Positions 36,615 through 45,079 of a stretch of DNA of 64,000 nucleotides are shown here, piece by piece. The stretch comes from Achromobacter sp. Root83. Its GTDB lineage: Bacteria > Pseudomonadota > Gammaproteobacteria > Burkholderiales > Burkholderiaceae_B. A model generated the notes under the pieces. The model did no database searches. It worked only from the letters and a program-made list of their open reading frames with translations, and was not told the origin of the DNA. Position numbers and translations under genes: made by a program. Each line of letters opens with the position of its first letter. Position 1 is the first letter of the stretch. The stretch lies in the NCBI RefSeq assembly GCF_001428845.1, contig NZ_LMIU01000022.1, positions 619,030-683,029 on the forward strand, read 5' to 3'.

Positions 36615-37292
36615 ATGACCGATACCGCTTTCACCGCCCACGACATCGCTGGCTTCCTGCAAGAGAACCCCGACTTCTTCGATCAGCACGCCGACGTCTT
36701 CGCCACCCTGCAGGTGCCGCACCCGCATGGCTCGCGCGCCATTTCGCTGGGCGAACGCCAGATCCTCACGCTGCGCGAACGCAACCGCGAACTGGAATGG
36801 CGCCTGAACGAACTCGTGCGCAACGCCACCGCCAACGAAACCATCGGCTCGCACGTGGCCAAGTGGTGCTGCCGGATGCTGTCCGAATGCGACCCGCAAC
36901 TGGTACCGGGCGAAATCGCGCTGGGCCTGGCCGAACAGTTCGACCTGAACCACGTCGCGCTGCGCCTGTGGGACCTGTCCGAGCTGCCCCCGCACGGCTA
37001 TGGCGAGCCCGTCACGCAGGATGTGCGAACGTTCACCGACAGTCTGAAGGCGCCGTACTGCGGTACCGACACGGCCTTTGAAGCGGTCGCCTGGCTGGAT
37101 GGCAAACCCAAGTCGCTGGCCCTGGTGCCCTTGCGGCTGGAAGCCGATGGCCCGGCGGTCGGCCTGCTGGTGCTGGGATCGGACGACGCCGAACGCTTCA
37201 CGCCCGAAATGGGCACGACGTTCCTGGAGTCCGTCGGCCAATTGGCGTCGGCGGCACTGCACCGCCTGAACCCGGCCACGCCCAAGGCCTGA
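36615..37292 (+). CDS. DUF484 family protein
   Basis: A 225-residue cytoplasmic protein. The first part (IAGFLQENPDFFDQHADVFA, then RQILTLRERNRELEWRLNEL) includes a short coiled coil, and the rest is a GAF-like domain (ALRLWDLSELPPHGYGEPV, GLLVLGSDDAERFTPEMGT). Function unknown; it is nearly always between dapF and xerC. Its stop is 1 nt before an ATG of the xerC frame. Confidence 0.92.
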   Translation: MTDTAFTAHDIAGFLQENPDFFDQHADVFATLQVPHPHGSRAISLGERQILTLRERNRELEWRLNELVRNATANETIGSHVAKWCCRMLSECDPQLVPGEIALGLAEQFDLNHVALRLWDLSELPPHGYGEPVTQDVRTFTDSLKAPYCGTDTAFEAVAWLDGKPKSLALVPLRLEADGPAVGLLVLGSDDAERFTPEMGTTFLESVGQLASAALHRLNPATPKA

Positions 37293-37323
37293 CATGACCG
37301 AGCGGGCGGCCAAGGAGGACGCA

Positions 37324-38313
37324 ATGCAGAACGCCGCGCAAGACCGCGATCCGCCCGACTCCCCCCTGCCCGATCCGATGCGCGCCTGGCTGCGCCATCT
37401 GGAAACCAACCGCCGCTACTCGCCCCACACGCTGGACGGCTACCGGCGGGAACTCCACTTCCTGCGCGAACTCGCCGACAAGGCCGGCTTGCCGCTGGAC
37501 AAGCTCGCCAACGGCCATATCCGACAGTTCGTGGCGCGCCTGCACGCCCAGGGCCGCGGTCCGCGCAGCCTGGCGCGCACTCTGGCCGCCTGGCGCGGTT
37601 TCTACCAATGGTGGGCGCCGGCCGCCGATCTGGCCGGCAATCCCGTCGCGAACGTGCGTGCGCCCAAGGCGCCGCGCGGTCTGCCCAAGGCACTGTCGGT
37701 GGAGCAGACCCAGGCCTTGCTGGACCGCGCGCCCGCCCGCGTCGCCACGGAACCCGCCGCGCTGCGCGACCAGGCCATGTTCGAACTGCTCTATTCCAGC
37801 GGCCTGCGCCTGTCGGAACTGGTGGGACTGGACCTGCGCTACCAGCGGTCCGCGGATTACGAGTCGCGCGGCTGGCTGAGCCTGGACGAAGCCGAAGTGG
37901 TGGTGCTGGGCAAGGGCGGCAAGCGCCGCTCCGTGCCCGTGGGGCAGGAAGCGCTGGCGGCCCTGCGCAAGTGGATCGGCGCGCGCCCGCAACTGGCCCC
38001 GCCCGCGTCGCTGCCCGAAGATGCCGCCGCGCTGTTCCTGGGCGCGCGCGGACGCCGCATTTCCCCGCGCGTCGTTCAACTGCAATTGGCGCGCATCGCG
38101 CAAGAAGCCGGATTGCCCACGCATGTGCATCCGCACGTGCTGCGCCACAGCTTCGCCAGCCACGTCCTGCAATCCGCGCAGGATCTGCGCGCGGTCCAGG
38201 AAATGCTGGGCCACGCCAACATTTCGACCACCCAGATCTACACCCGGCTGGACTTCCAGCATCTGGCCAAGGCCTACGACCAGGCGCACCCGCGGGCCGG
38301 ACGCAAGTCCTGA
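37324..38313 (+). CDS. xerC: Tyrosine recombinase XerC
   Basis: Resolves chromosome dimers at dif together with XerD. A 329-residue enzyme with the full catalytic set: Arg162 (SSGLRLSEL), Lys197 (GKGGKRR), His271 and Arg274 (HVLRHSF), His297 (LGHANIS), Tyr306 (QIYTRL). The SAM-like N-terminal domain begins PMRAWLRHLETNRRYSPHT. ATG 37324 is preferred because of the AAGGAGG box 5 nt upstream; an in-frame ATG at 37294 would add ten residues. Ends before a run of short repeats. Confidence 0.94.
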   Translation: MQNAAQDRDPPDSPLPDPMRAWLRHLETNRRYSPHTLDGYRRELHFLRELADKAGLPLDKLANGHIRQFVARLHAQGRGPRSLARTLAAWRGFYQWWAPAADLAGNPVANVRAPKAPRGLPKALSVEQTQALLDRAPARVATEPAALRDQAMFELLYSSGLRLSELVGLDLRYQRSADYESRGWLSLDEAEVVVLGKGGKRRSVPVGQEALAALRKWIGARPQLAPPASLPEDAAALFLGARGRRISPRVVQLQLARIAQEAGLPTHVHPHVLRHSFASHVLQSAQDLRAVQEMLGHANISTTQIYTRLDFQHLAKAYDQAHPRAGRKS

Positions 38314-38335
38314 AGGCCGGGGACCTTTGACGCGG

Positions 38336-38417
38336 CTTCCTTCGTTACGCCGCTTCCCTTGTTGCGCAGCTTCCTGGTTGCGCAGCTCCCTTTTACGGCG
38401 AGCTCCCCGTTTACCGC
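38336..38417. repeat. Five degenerate 16-17-bp tandem repeats
   Basis: Units start at 38336, 38353, 38370, 38386 and 38403 and read like CTTCCCTTGTTGCGCAG, CTTCCTGGTTGCGCAG and CTCCCTTTTACGGCGAG. They share CT(T/C)CC at the start and a GCGCAG/GGCGAG-like end. They fill the gap between the convergent xerC and NicO genes. The pattern is clear but imperfect; no function is evident. Confidence 0.6.
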
Positions 38418-38424
38418 ACCGGCG

Positions 38425-39489
38425 CTAACCGCCCCCGGCCATCATGCCGCCCAGCAGCATCACGCCCAGCAACAGCACCGCGACCGACGCCAACGCTTCC
38501 ACGGCGTAACGCAGAGGCGCCGCGCCCGCGCTGGAAAACCGGCGGCCCAGGCGCGTGGCCGCTTCGCCTGCCGCCACGGCCAGGCAGGCCAGTGCCGCCA
38601 CCGTGAGGCCGGTGCCCAGTCCCATCGCCAGGGCCGACGCTACGCCGGCCAGGAAAAAGCCTTGCGACAGGGCGAACACGAGCACGATCACCGCGCCGCT
38701 GCACGGGCGCAGGCCCACCGCAAGAATGGCGGACCCGGCGCGGCGCCAGTTCAAGGGTCCGGCGACCTGCTCCGGCGCGGGCGCATGCGCGTGCCCGCAT
38801 CCGCAATGGTCGTCATGGTGCGCATGGCCGTGCCAGGACGACGGCGCATGCACGGCGATCGCCCGCAGCGCCGCCGCGCCTTTCGGGGCGGGCGCGGTCG
38901 CGGCGGCACGCGGTGGGACGCCGCCGGAATGCCGCAACACGGGACGGACCGCCTTGATCCAGACAAGCCATGCGCCCAGCAGCGTCACCAGCCCGTACGA
39001 GGCCAGTTCCAGCCAGCGCGTGGCCTGGTTCATCGTCGCGGCCGTGGCGTTGAACACCATCGCCAGCACCGCCACCATCCCTATCGCCACCGCCGCCTGG
39101 ATCAGCGCGGACGCCAGCGCCAGCAGCGCGCCATTGCGCGCGGTCTGGCGATTGGCCAGCACATACGAGGAAATCACGGCCTTGCCATGTCCGGGCCCCA
39201 GCGCATGGAAAATCCCATAGGCGAATGACAGGCCGATCAGCGTCCAGGCTGCACTGCCGTCCGCCTGCCAGGCGCGCACCGCGCCCGTCAACTGGCGGTA
39301 GAAATGCGATTGCCAGGCAGAGACCTGGCCGAAGAACCCCGCCAGCCAGCCCGGCCCGCCCGCGCCTGCCCCGCTTTCCGGCACGCCGAACGGATGCGCG
39401 CCCTGCGCGGCAGCCACGGACATCCACGCCATGGCGCTCAGCAACAACAGCAGGACCAACGGCCGCGTTAAAGACCGCGCTAAGGGCAT
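38425..39489 (-). CDS. NicO/RcnA-like nickel/cobalt transporter
   Basis: A 354-residue membrane protein of the NicO family with about six helices. It has the HX4D-like GIFHALGPGHGKAVISSYVL, and a histidine-rich cytoplasmic loop HGHAHHDDHCGCGHAHA that likely binds the metal, then GLRPCSGAVIVLVFALSQG. It probably moves nickel, cobalt or a related divalent ion. ATG 39489 overlaps the end of the DUF1007 gene by 10 nt; the whole run belongs to the zinc cluster. Placement suggests zinc or cobalt use together with ZnuABC, which is inference. Confidence 0.88.
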   Translation of the reverse strand: MPLARSLTRPLVLLLLLSAMAWMSVAAAQGAHPFGVPESGAGAGGPGWLAGFFGQVSAWQSHFYRQLTGAVRAWQADGSAAWTLIGLSFAYGIFHALGPGHGKAVISSYVLANRQTARNGALLALASALIQAAVAIGMVAVLAMVFNATAATMNQATRWLELASYGLVTLLGAWLVWIKAVRPVLRHSGGVPPRAAATAPAPKGAAALRAIAVHAPSSWHGHAHHDDHCGCGHAHAPAPEQVAGPLNWRRAGSAILAVGLRPCSGAVIVLVFALSQGFFLAGVASALAMGLGTGLTVAALACLAVAAGEAATRLGRRFSSAGAAPLRYAVEALASVAVLLLGVMLLGGMMAGGG

Positions 39490-40163
39490 CGCACCTCGAT
39501 GCGATGCGTCAGTCCTTTGGTGATGGCGAATAGCTCGTCCGGCAATGCGTCCGGATCGGCCGGGATCGCGGCCAGTTGCTGCATGATGTTCCAATCCAGT
39601 TCCTTGGGCTTGCGGTAGGCGGCGGTGCAGGCCGCGCCCTGCGGGCCGGCGAGCGACACCGCGCCCTGCGCGTCAAAGGCGTAGGCCACGAAATAGGTAG
39701 GGTCGTAGATATCCACCTGCGCGCCATCCGCGCCCGGCGCGGCGGGTTCGGCCAGCGGCAGCGTGAATGAGAGCGTGAGGCGAGTGGTCTTCGGGTTCCA
39801 GTCGACGCGGGCATCGCGCGGCGCCGCGAAGGCAACCGTCTTGCCGTCGACGGTGACCCGCGTGAAGTAATGCGAGATCGGCTCGCCAAGCGCCTTCATC
39901 CAGTCCTGGGCCATGCCCTGCAGGGTATCGGCCGGCAGCGAACCGTCCTTGCCCTTCTTGAGACCCTGCGTGGCGTAGGCGCCGAACATCTCGTCGAACA
40001 GCCAGACCTGGCGCACCGCGGCGATGCGGTGCTGCGCGTCGATATCTATTGCCGCGCGGGCGTCGATCCACATGTGCGGGTGCGCGCTGGCGGCGCCCGC
40101 CGCCAGCAGTGCCGCCACGGCGGTCAGGGCTGCAAGGCCGCGGCAAGCTGACGTACGTTCCAT
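39480..40163 (-). CDS. DUF1007 family periplasmic protein
   Basis: A 227-residue protein with a signal peptide (LAALTAVAALLAAGAASA, cleaved before HPHMWIDARA) and the DUF1007 core HPHMWID. Family members are usually beside NicO-type transporters and may act as a periplasmic metal partner; the HPH start of the mature protein is a natural metal site. Overlaps znuA by 40 nt at its start and the NicO gene at its end. Confidence 0.9.
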   Translation of the reverse strand: MERTSACRGLAALTAVAALLAAGAASAHPHMWIDARAAIDIDAQHRIAAVRQVWLFDEMFGAYATQGLKKGKDGSLPADTLQGMAQDWMKALGEPISHYFTRVTVDGKTVAFAAPRDARVDWNPKTTRLTLSFTLPLAEPAAPGADGAQVDIYDPTYFVAYAFDAQGAVSLAGPQGAACTAAYRKPKELDWNIMQQLAAIPADPDALPDELFAITKGLTHRIEVRCP

Positions 40164-41149
40164 TCAAACATTTCCAGATAGGTGGCGCCGGGCTGCCCAG
40201 GCTTGGACAGCGCATCGGAATAAAGCGTACCACCCACCTTTGCGCCGGTCTCGCGCGCAATCTGCTCGACCAGCCTGGGGCTGCTGATGTTCTCCACGAA
40301 CACGGCCGGCACCCGGTCGCGCCGGACCTGCTCAATGATGCCAGCCACTTCGCCCGCCGACGGCTCCGCGTCCGTCGACACCCCCATCGCCGGAATGAAG
40401 GTCACGCCGTAGGCGTCGCCGAAGTAGCCGAAAGCATCGTGCGAGGTGACGACCTTGCGGCGCGCGGCCGGAATCGCGGCAAACGTCTTCCTGACGCTGG
40501 CGTCCAGCGATTCGAGCCGTTCGATATACGCCTTCGCGCGTAGCCGATAGGCCTGCGCGCGCGCCGGATCCGCAGCGGCTAGGCCCTCGGCCACGTTGCG
40601 CGCGTAGATCACGCCATTGGCCAGGCTCTGCCAGGCATGCGGATCGGCATCGCCATGATGGTGGCCGTCCTTATGGCCGTCGCCATGCTCGTGGTCGTGG
40701 TCGTGGTCATGGCCTTGCTCATTTCCGTGCCCGTGGCCGTGGTCACCGCTGTCGCCATGCCCCTCGCCCTCGTCGTCATGGCCGGCGAACTTGCGCGGCG
40801 CAACGCCTTGCGACGCCACCACGGTCTGGCCAGAGAAGCCCGATGACTTCACCAGCCTGGGCAGCCAGGCCTCGAATTCCAGACCATTCACGAACAGCAC
40901 GCGCGCGGCTGCCAGCTTCTTCGCATCCCCCGGCGTGGGCTCGTAGGCATGCGCGTCGCCATCGGGCCCGACCAGCGTGGCCAGGCTGACGTCCGCGCCG
41001 CCGACTTCCCGCACGATGTCGCCCAGGATGGAAAAGCTGGCCGCCACTTTCAAGGGTTCGGCCGCGGGCGCGGCCCCCATCGCGGCCGACAGGCACAGGC
41101 CGGCCATGGCCAGCAATGCGCGGCGGCGCGCCGGCAGAATCGTACGCAT
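40124..41149 (-). CDS. znuA: Zinc ABC transporter substrate-binding protein
   Basis: A 341-residue periplasmic cluster-A-I metal binder. Signal peptide ends near AAPAAEPLKVAASFS. The three metal histidines are in HAYEPTPGDAKKL, PHAWQSLANG and TSHDAFGYFGDAYG, and an acidic residue near DAEPSAGEVAGI completes the site. A His/Asp-rich flexible loop (about residues 123-170, repeated HGHGH and HDHDHDH) is typical of ZnuA. It lies 24 bp downstream of znuB and overlaps DUF1007, so it belongs to the Zur operon. Confidence 0.94.
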   Translation of the reverse strand: MRTILPARRRALLAMAGLCLSAAMGAAPAAEPLKVAASFSILGDIVREVGGADVSLATLVGPDGDAHAYEPTPGDAKKLAAARVLFVNGLEFEAWLPRLVKSSGFSGQTVVASQGVAPRKFAGHDDEGEGHGDSGDHGHGHGNEQGHDHDHDHEHGDGHKDGHHHGDADPHAWQSLANGVIYARNVAEGLAAADPARAQAYRLRAKAYIERLESLDASVRKTFAAIPAARRKVVTSHDAFGYFGDAYGVTFIPAMGVSTDAEPSAGEVAGIIEQVRRDRVPAVFVENISSPRLVEQIARETGAKVGGTLYSDALSKPGQPGATYLEMFEWNVRQLAAALQP

Positions 41150-41173
41150 AGCGAATCTCCTTATTGAAATCTC

Positions 41174-42040
41174 TCAGGCCCGGCGCACGCGGCGCGCGGC
41201 CCGCAGCAGTCCGCCTTGCGGACCGCCCACGATGGAAAACAGATAGCAGGCGCCGGCCGCCAGGATGATGGCCGGAGAGGCGGGCACGTCGAAGTGATAG
41301 GAAACCAGCAGGCCGGCCACCGACGCCGCCACGCCGAAACCCGCGGCAAGTGGAATCTGGCGGGCGGCCGAGCGCACCCAGAAGCGGGCGGCGGCGGCGG
41401 GCAGCATCATCATCCCCACCACCATCAGCGTGCCCAGCACCTGGAATCCGGCCACCAGGTTCACCACGACCAGCACCAGGAAGCCCATGTGCACCCACCC
41501 GCCCCGGCCGCCGCTCGCGCGCAAAAAGCCGGGGTCCAGGCATTCAGCCACCAGCAGGCGGTAGATCGCGGCCAGCACCAGCAGCGTCGCGCTGGCCGTG
41601 CCCGTCACCAGCAGCAGCGCCGCGTCGTCCAGCCCAAGCACCGTGCCGAACAGGACGTGCAGCAGGTCCATGTTGGAGCCGCGCAGCGACACCAGCAGCA
41701 CGCCCAGCCCCAGCGAGATCAGGTAAAACGCCGCGAAGCTTGCGTCCTCGCGCAGCGGCGTGAGCCGGGCCACCAGCCCCGCCAGCATCGCCACCGCCAG
41801 ACCGGTGGCGATGCCGCCCAGCATCATCGCGCCCAGCGACAGTCCCGCCAGCAGGAAGCCGGCGGCCACGCCGGGCAGGATGGCGTGGGACATCGCGTCG
41901 CCCATCAGGCTCATGCGCCGCAGCACCAGGAATACGCCCAGCGGCGCGGCGCCCAGCGATAGGGCGCTGGCCCCGGCCAGGGCGCGCCGCATGAAGCCAT
42001 AATCCAGAAATGGCGAGACCACCCACTGCGCCAACGTCAT
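41174..42040 (-). CDS. znuB: Zinc ABC transporter permease
   Basis: A 288-residue inner-membrane permease of the ABC-3 family with about eight helices: LGVFLVLRRMSLMGDAMSHA, LPGVAAGFLLAG, LFGTVLGLDDAALLL, and the LGTLMVVGMMMLPAAAARF segment. The ATG at 42040 overlaps the znuC stop by 4 nt (ATGA), which decides it over the ATG at 42061. Confidence 0.94.
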   Translation of the reverse strand: MTLAQWVVSPFLDYGFMRRALAGASALSLGAAPLGVFLVLRRMSLMGDAMSHAILPGVAAGFLLAGLSLGAMMLGGIATGLAVAMLAGLVARLTPLREDASFAAFYLISLGLGVLLVSLRGSNMDLLHVLFGTVLGLDDAALLLVTGTASATLLVLAAIYRLLVAECLDPGFLRASGGRGGWVHMGFLVLVVVNLVAGFQVLGTLMVVGMMMLPAAAARFWVRSAARQIPLAAGFGVAASVAGLLVSYHFDVPASPAIILAAGACYLFSIVGGPQGGLLRAARRVRRA

Positions 42041-42759
42041 ATCCAGGACCTTGCGCGCCATTGCCGCGCCGCCCTCAGGTGCGCGTCGTCAAGGGTCTCG
42101 GCGGTATCGCCCCAGGCCACGACCGAGCCGGACAGGAGCAGGCATTCGGGAAAGTGGCCGCGCACCAGATCCAGGTCGTGCAGGACGGCAATCACGGTCC
42201 GCCCCTGGCCGTGCAGCCCGCAGAGCAATGCCATCAGTTCATCGGCCGTATCGCTGTCCACGGCGGCGAACGGCTCGTCCAGCAGCAGCACCGGCGCGTC
42301 CTGCACCAGCATGCGCGCGAACAGGGTGCGCTGCATCTGCCCGCCGGACAAGGTATCCACGCCGCGCCCCGCCGCGTCCGCCAGGCCCACGGTCTCCAGC
42401 GCATGCATGCAGCGGTCCAGTTCGCCGGCACCATACCCGCGCCATCCGCCCACGCGGCGCCACGCCCCCATGGCCACCAGGTCCATCACCGTCACGGGAA
42501 AGGACCTGTCCAGTTCGGCCGCCTGGGGCAGCCACGCCAGCGCCGACCGGCCGGCCCCGCCGATGCGCACACTGCCGGTCATGGGCCGCAGCACGCCCAT
42601 GATGCCTTTGATCAGGGTCGACTTGCCGGCGCCGTTGGGCCCCACCACGGCCGTCATGCCACCGGCGGCGAAGGTCCCCGACACCGACTTGAGCGCCGCC
42701 TGCCCGTGCCAGCCGAAAGACGCGTCGGCAAGTTCGATGGCGATGGACGACGCGCTCAT
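42037..42759 (-). CDS. znuC: Zinc ABC transporter ATP-binding protein
   Basis: A 240-residue ATPase of the cluster-A-I metal importers. Walker A GPNGAGKST, then the Q-loop WLPQAAELDRSFPVTVMDLV, signature TLSGGQMQR, Walker B VLLLDEPFAAVD, switch His in AVLHDLDLV. ATG 42759 overlaps the stop of a 56-codon upstream ORF by 4 nt and is preferred over the GTG at 42798, so both genes are probably translationally coupled. Confidence 0.93.
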   Translation of the reverse strand: MSASSIAIELADASFGWHGQAALKSVSGTFAAGGMTAVVGPNGAGKSTLIKGIMGVLRPMTGSVRIGGAGRSALAWLPQAAELDRSFPVTVMDLVAMGAWRRVGGWRGYGAGELDRCMHALETVGLADAAGRGVDTLSGGQMQRTLFARMLVQDAPVLLLDEPFAAVDSDTADELMALLCGLHGQGRTVIAVLHDLDLVRGHFPECLLLSGSVVAWGDTAETLDDAHLRAARQWRARSWI

Positions 42760-42926
42760 CGCGGCCACCAGTCCAGCGCCCAGCCCGTCAGCGCCCACAG
42801 CGCCGTCGCCGCGGCCAAGGCGTACGCCATGCGCCGCCAGGCGCAGACAAGAAAGGCGGAACGCGGCGGCGCTCGATGCCGCGCGGCGGCGCCGGGCCGC
42901 TGGGGCAGAAGCGTGAAATGAGACAT
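42756..42926 (-). CDS. Small membrane protein ahead of znuC (unannotated ORF)
   Basis: A 56-residue ORF that begins at ATG 42926 and ends in TGA at 42756, overlapping the znuC start as ATGA. The first 30 residues are basic and Pro-rich (LPQRPGAAARHRAPPR), followed by one hydrophobic segment, MAYALAAATALWALTGWALD (about 33-52), ending WWPR. This suggests one transmembrane helix with a basic, probably cytoplasmic N terminus. It starts 42 bp from the Zur-box-like palindrome and would be the first gene of the znu operon. No family is recognised; coding support is the ATGA overlap, position and composition. Confidence 0.58.
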   Translation of the reverse strand: MSHFTLLPQRPGAAARHRAPPRSAFLVCAWRRMAYALAAATALWALTGWALDWWPR

Positions 42927-42965
42927 GGCAAAGAAAGGCGGAAGCCGGAAACGATCGATATTATT

Positions 42966-42982
42966 ATGTTATATCATAACTA
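42966..42982. promoter_or_regulatory. Zur-box-like palindrome
   Basis: GTTATATCATAAC (42968-42980) is a GTTAT-N3-ATAAC dyad inside an AT-rich stretch, as in proteobacterial Zur boxes. It lies between the znu operon (minus) and zur (plus), about 42 bp from the small ORF and 106 bp from zur, and could control both. Confidence 0.75.
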
Positions 42983-43087
42983 AACTGGCCGGGCCGCAGG
43001 GCCATTTCCCGCGCAAGGAGGTTTTCTGCTACCTTCCCAGGCATCTCGCGCGCATCGCGCGCGTTTCCCATTCAGATAAAGCCCGCC

Positions 43088-43591
43088 ATGTCCGCTCCAC
43101 CCCGTGCACCCCGCAGCGACACCGTAGGCGCTCAGCTCAGCGTCGCCGAAACGCTGTGCGCGCAGCGCGGACGGCGCCTGACTCCCATCCGCCGCAAGGT
43201 CCTGGAGCTACTGCTGCGCCATGGCCGCAGCCTGAAGGCCTATGAATTGCTGGACGCCATGCGCGCCGTGCATCCCGGCGCCGCGCCCCCCACGGTGTAC
43301 CGCGCGCTGGACTTCCTGATGGACGAGGGCCTGATCCACCGCCTGGATGCCGTCAACGCCTGGAGCGCCTGCCATGACGCCGGCGGCGCGCCCCACGATC
43401 TGCTGGTGGTCTGTACCGGCTGCGGCGCGGTGGCCGAAGTGTCCGATCCCGCCATGAGCCGGCAACTGGCCGAGCGCGTCGCGCAGACCGGCTACGCCCT
43501 GGCCACGCATGAAACCGAAATCCGCGCGCTGTGTCCCCAGTGCCAGCAAAAGCAGCCCGCCGACGCTAGCCATCAGCACCATCATCACTGA
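43088..43591 (+). CDS. zur: Zinc uptake regulator, Fur family
   Basis: A 167-residue repressor. N-terminal winged helix (RGRRLTPIRRKVLELLLRHG, AAPPTVYRALDFLMDEGLIH) and a C-terminal dimer domain with the structural zinc cysteines CTGCG and CPQC. The DLLVVCTGCGAVAEV and HETEIRAL residues fit Zur and not Fur. It ends in a QHHHH tail. Divergent from the znuABC genes across the shared palindrome, so identity as Zur is strong. The ATG at 43088 follows a short leader with GCCCGCC. Confidence 0.93.
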   Translation: MSAPPRAPRSDTVGAQLSVAETLCAQRGRRLTPIRRKVLELLLRHGRSLKAYELLDAMRAVHPGAAPPTVYRALDFLMDEGLIHRLDAVNAWSACHDAGGAPHDLLVVCTGCGAVAEVSDPAMSRQLAERVAQTGYALATHETEIRALCPQCQQKQPADASHQHHHH

Positions 43592-43769
43592 AGGCGCCCC
43601 CGCCTGGCGGATGCCATCCATCCCTTGGGCGCATCGATATTGACGAGGGATTGGACGCACGCCTCATTCACTGGGGCCAGGCCCTCCCTTGAAATCCGGC
43701 AAACCGCCCCAAAATAGTCATATCGCCGGATACTTGGCGGCGTACGGCCGCGATCTGGACGGCTATGCC

Positions 43770-43790
43770 CCCCGGGTTGGCCCGGGGTTT
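43770..43790 (+). terminator. Weak terminator-like hairpin after zur
   Basis: A 7-bp stem CCCCGGG / CCCGGGG with loop TTGG and a three-T tail. It is 179 bp after the zur stop, so it may not be the actual transcript end. Confidence 0.3.
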
Positions 43791-43879
43791 GCCCCCCGCC
43801 CTTGACTGTGCTGTAATCCTGCGTCCGGCCGCTATCGGCAGCCTTCGCAGCCTGTGGCAGACATCATCCGCCGGTGGTC

Positions 43880-43915
43880 GAAAACCCGGTTGAAAACCCG
43901 GCTGAAAACCCCCGT
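43880..43915. repeat. Three tandem 12-bp repeats upstream of the COG0523 gene
   Basis: GAAAACCCGGTT, GAAAACCCGGCT and GAAAACCCCCGT follow each other without spacers, 46 bp before the ATG at 43961. They may be binding sites for a regulator or a leader element. Confidence 0.65.
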
Positions 43916-43960
43916 CATGGCCCTAGATTCACGCCTTGACTTCACGCTAGCAGCTTCGCC

Positions 43961-45079
43961 ATGAACACCCCGCGCAGTTTGGACAAAATGGTTCCCGTCA
44001 CCATCCTCACCGGCTTTCTCGGTGCGGGCAAGACCACCCTGCTCAAACGCATCCTGACCGAATTCCACGGCCGCCGCGTCGCGGTCATCGAAAACGAATT
44101 CGGACCGGAAAGCATCGACAACGACCTGCTGGTGCAGGACAGCGATGAAGAAATCATCGAACTGTCCAACGGCTGCGTCTGCTGCACGGTGCGTGGCGAC
44201 CTGATGCGCACCCTGTCCGAACTCCGCGCCAAGCGCGAAGCCGGCCAACTGACTTTCGAACGCGTCATCCTTGAAACGACCGGCATGGCCAACCCTGGCC
44301 CCGTCTGCCAGACGTTCTTCATGGACGACGACATCGCCGAGTACTACCGCCTGGACGCGGTGGTCACGGTGGTCGATGCCAAGCACGGCATGTCCACGCT
44401 CGACGAACAGCCCGAAGCCCAGAAGCAGGTCGGTTTCGCCGACCGCATCCTGATCTCGAAGAAAGACCTGGTCAACGAAGTCGACTACGAAGCGCTGCGC
44501 CACCGCCTGGTTCACATGAACCCGCGCGCGCCGATCACCGCCGTCAATTTCGGCGAAGTCGACCTCAAGTCCATTATCGACATCAGCGGCTTCAACCTGA
44601 ATTCCATTCTGGACATCGACCCGGAATTCCTGGCCGATGAGCACCCCGACGCCGCCCACAGCCATGCCCACGACCATGGGCATGACCACGGCCACGATCA
44701 TGATCACGACCACGATCACGAAGGCGACTGCGGTGCGCACTGCAATCATGCCCATCAGCACCATCACCACCAGCACGACGACGAAATCGGCGCGTTCGTG
44801 TTCCGTTCCAACAAGCCGTTCGATCCCGCGCGCCTTGAGGAATTCCTGGGTGGCGTGGTGCAGGTCTATGGCCCCGACCTGATGCGCTACAAGGGCATCC
44901 TGTACATGAAGGGCATCAACCGCCGCATGTTGTTCCAGGGTGTGCACATGATGATGGGCGCCGAACCCGGCAAGCCGTGGACCGCGGCCGAAAAGCCGTC
45001 CACCAAGATGGTATTCATTGGACGTAAGCTGCCCCAGGAGATTTTCACCCGGGGCTTGGAGCAGTGCCTGGCGGGGTAA
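43961..45079 (+). CDS. COG0523 (CobW/ZNG1-type) metal GTPase
   Basis: A 372-residue G3E GTPase. Walker A TGFLGAGKTTLL, the metal-binding CXCC in SNGCVCCTVRGDL, ILETTGMANPGP, and the NKxD-like SKKDLV are present, and a His/Asp-rich stretch (about 225-275, repeated HDHGHDHGHDH) separates the GTPase domain from the CobW C domain. Such proteins deliver zinc or cobalt to target enzymes under limitation. Position after zur supports a zinc role, though no Zur site was found upstream. Start chosen at 43961; Met10 is an alternative. Confidence 0.92.
   Translation: MNTPRSLDKMVPVTILTGFLGAGKTTLLKRILTEFHGRRVAVIENEFGPESIDNDLLVQDSDEEIIELSNGCVCCTVRGDLMRTLSELRAKREAGQLTFERVILETTGMANPGPVCQTFFMDDDIAEYYRLDAVVTVVDAKHGMSTLDEQPEAQKQVGFADRILISKKDLVNEVDYEALRHRLVHMNPRAPITAVNFGEVDLKSIIDISGFNLNSILDIDPEFLADEHPDAAHSHAHDHGHDHGHDHDHDHDHEGDCGAHCNHAHQHHHHQHDDEIGAFVFRSNKPFDPARLEEFLGGVVQVYGPDLMRYKGILYMKGINRRMLFQGVHMMMGAEPGKPWTAAEKPSTKMVFIGRKLPQEIFTRGLEQCLAG

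Larger units (their letters stand above)
43592..43960 (+). other. 369-bp gap between zur and the COG0523 GTPase
   Basis: No credible gene was found. Visible items: a hairpin CCCCGGG / CCCGGGG at 43770-43787, a TTGACT at 43804-43809 that could be a -35 box with a poor -10, and three tandem 12-bp repeats at 43880-43915. The stretch before 43760 shows nothing recognisable. It does not contain a Zur-box-like dyad. Confidence 0.6.

Noticed and set aside
44640..44780. CRISPR-like or satellite repeats of CACGACCATGGCCA type
   Set aside because: They encode the His/Asp-rich metal loop of the COG0523 protein; repeat-like only because of codon use. The same applies to the znuA loop near 40680-40770.
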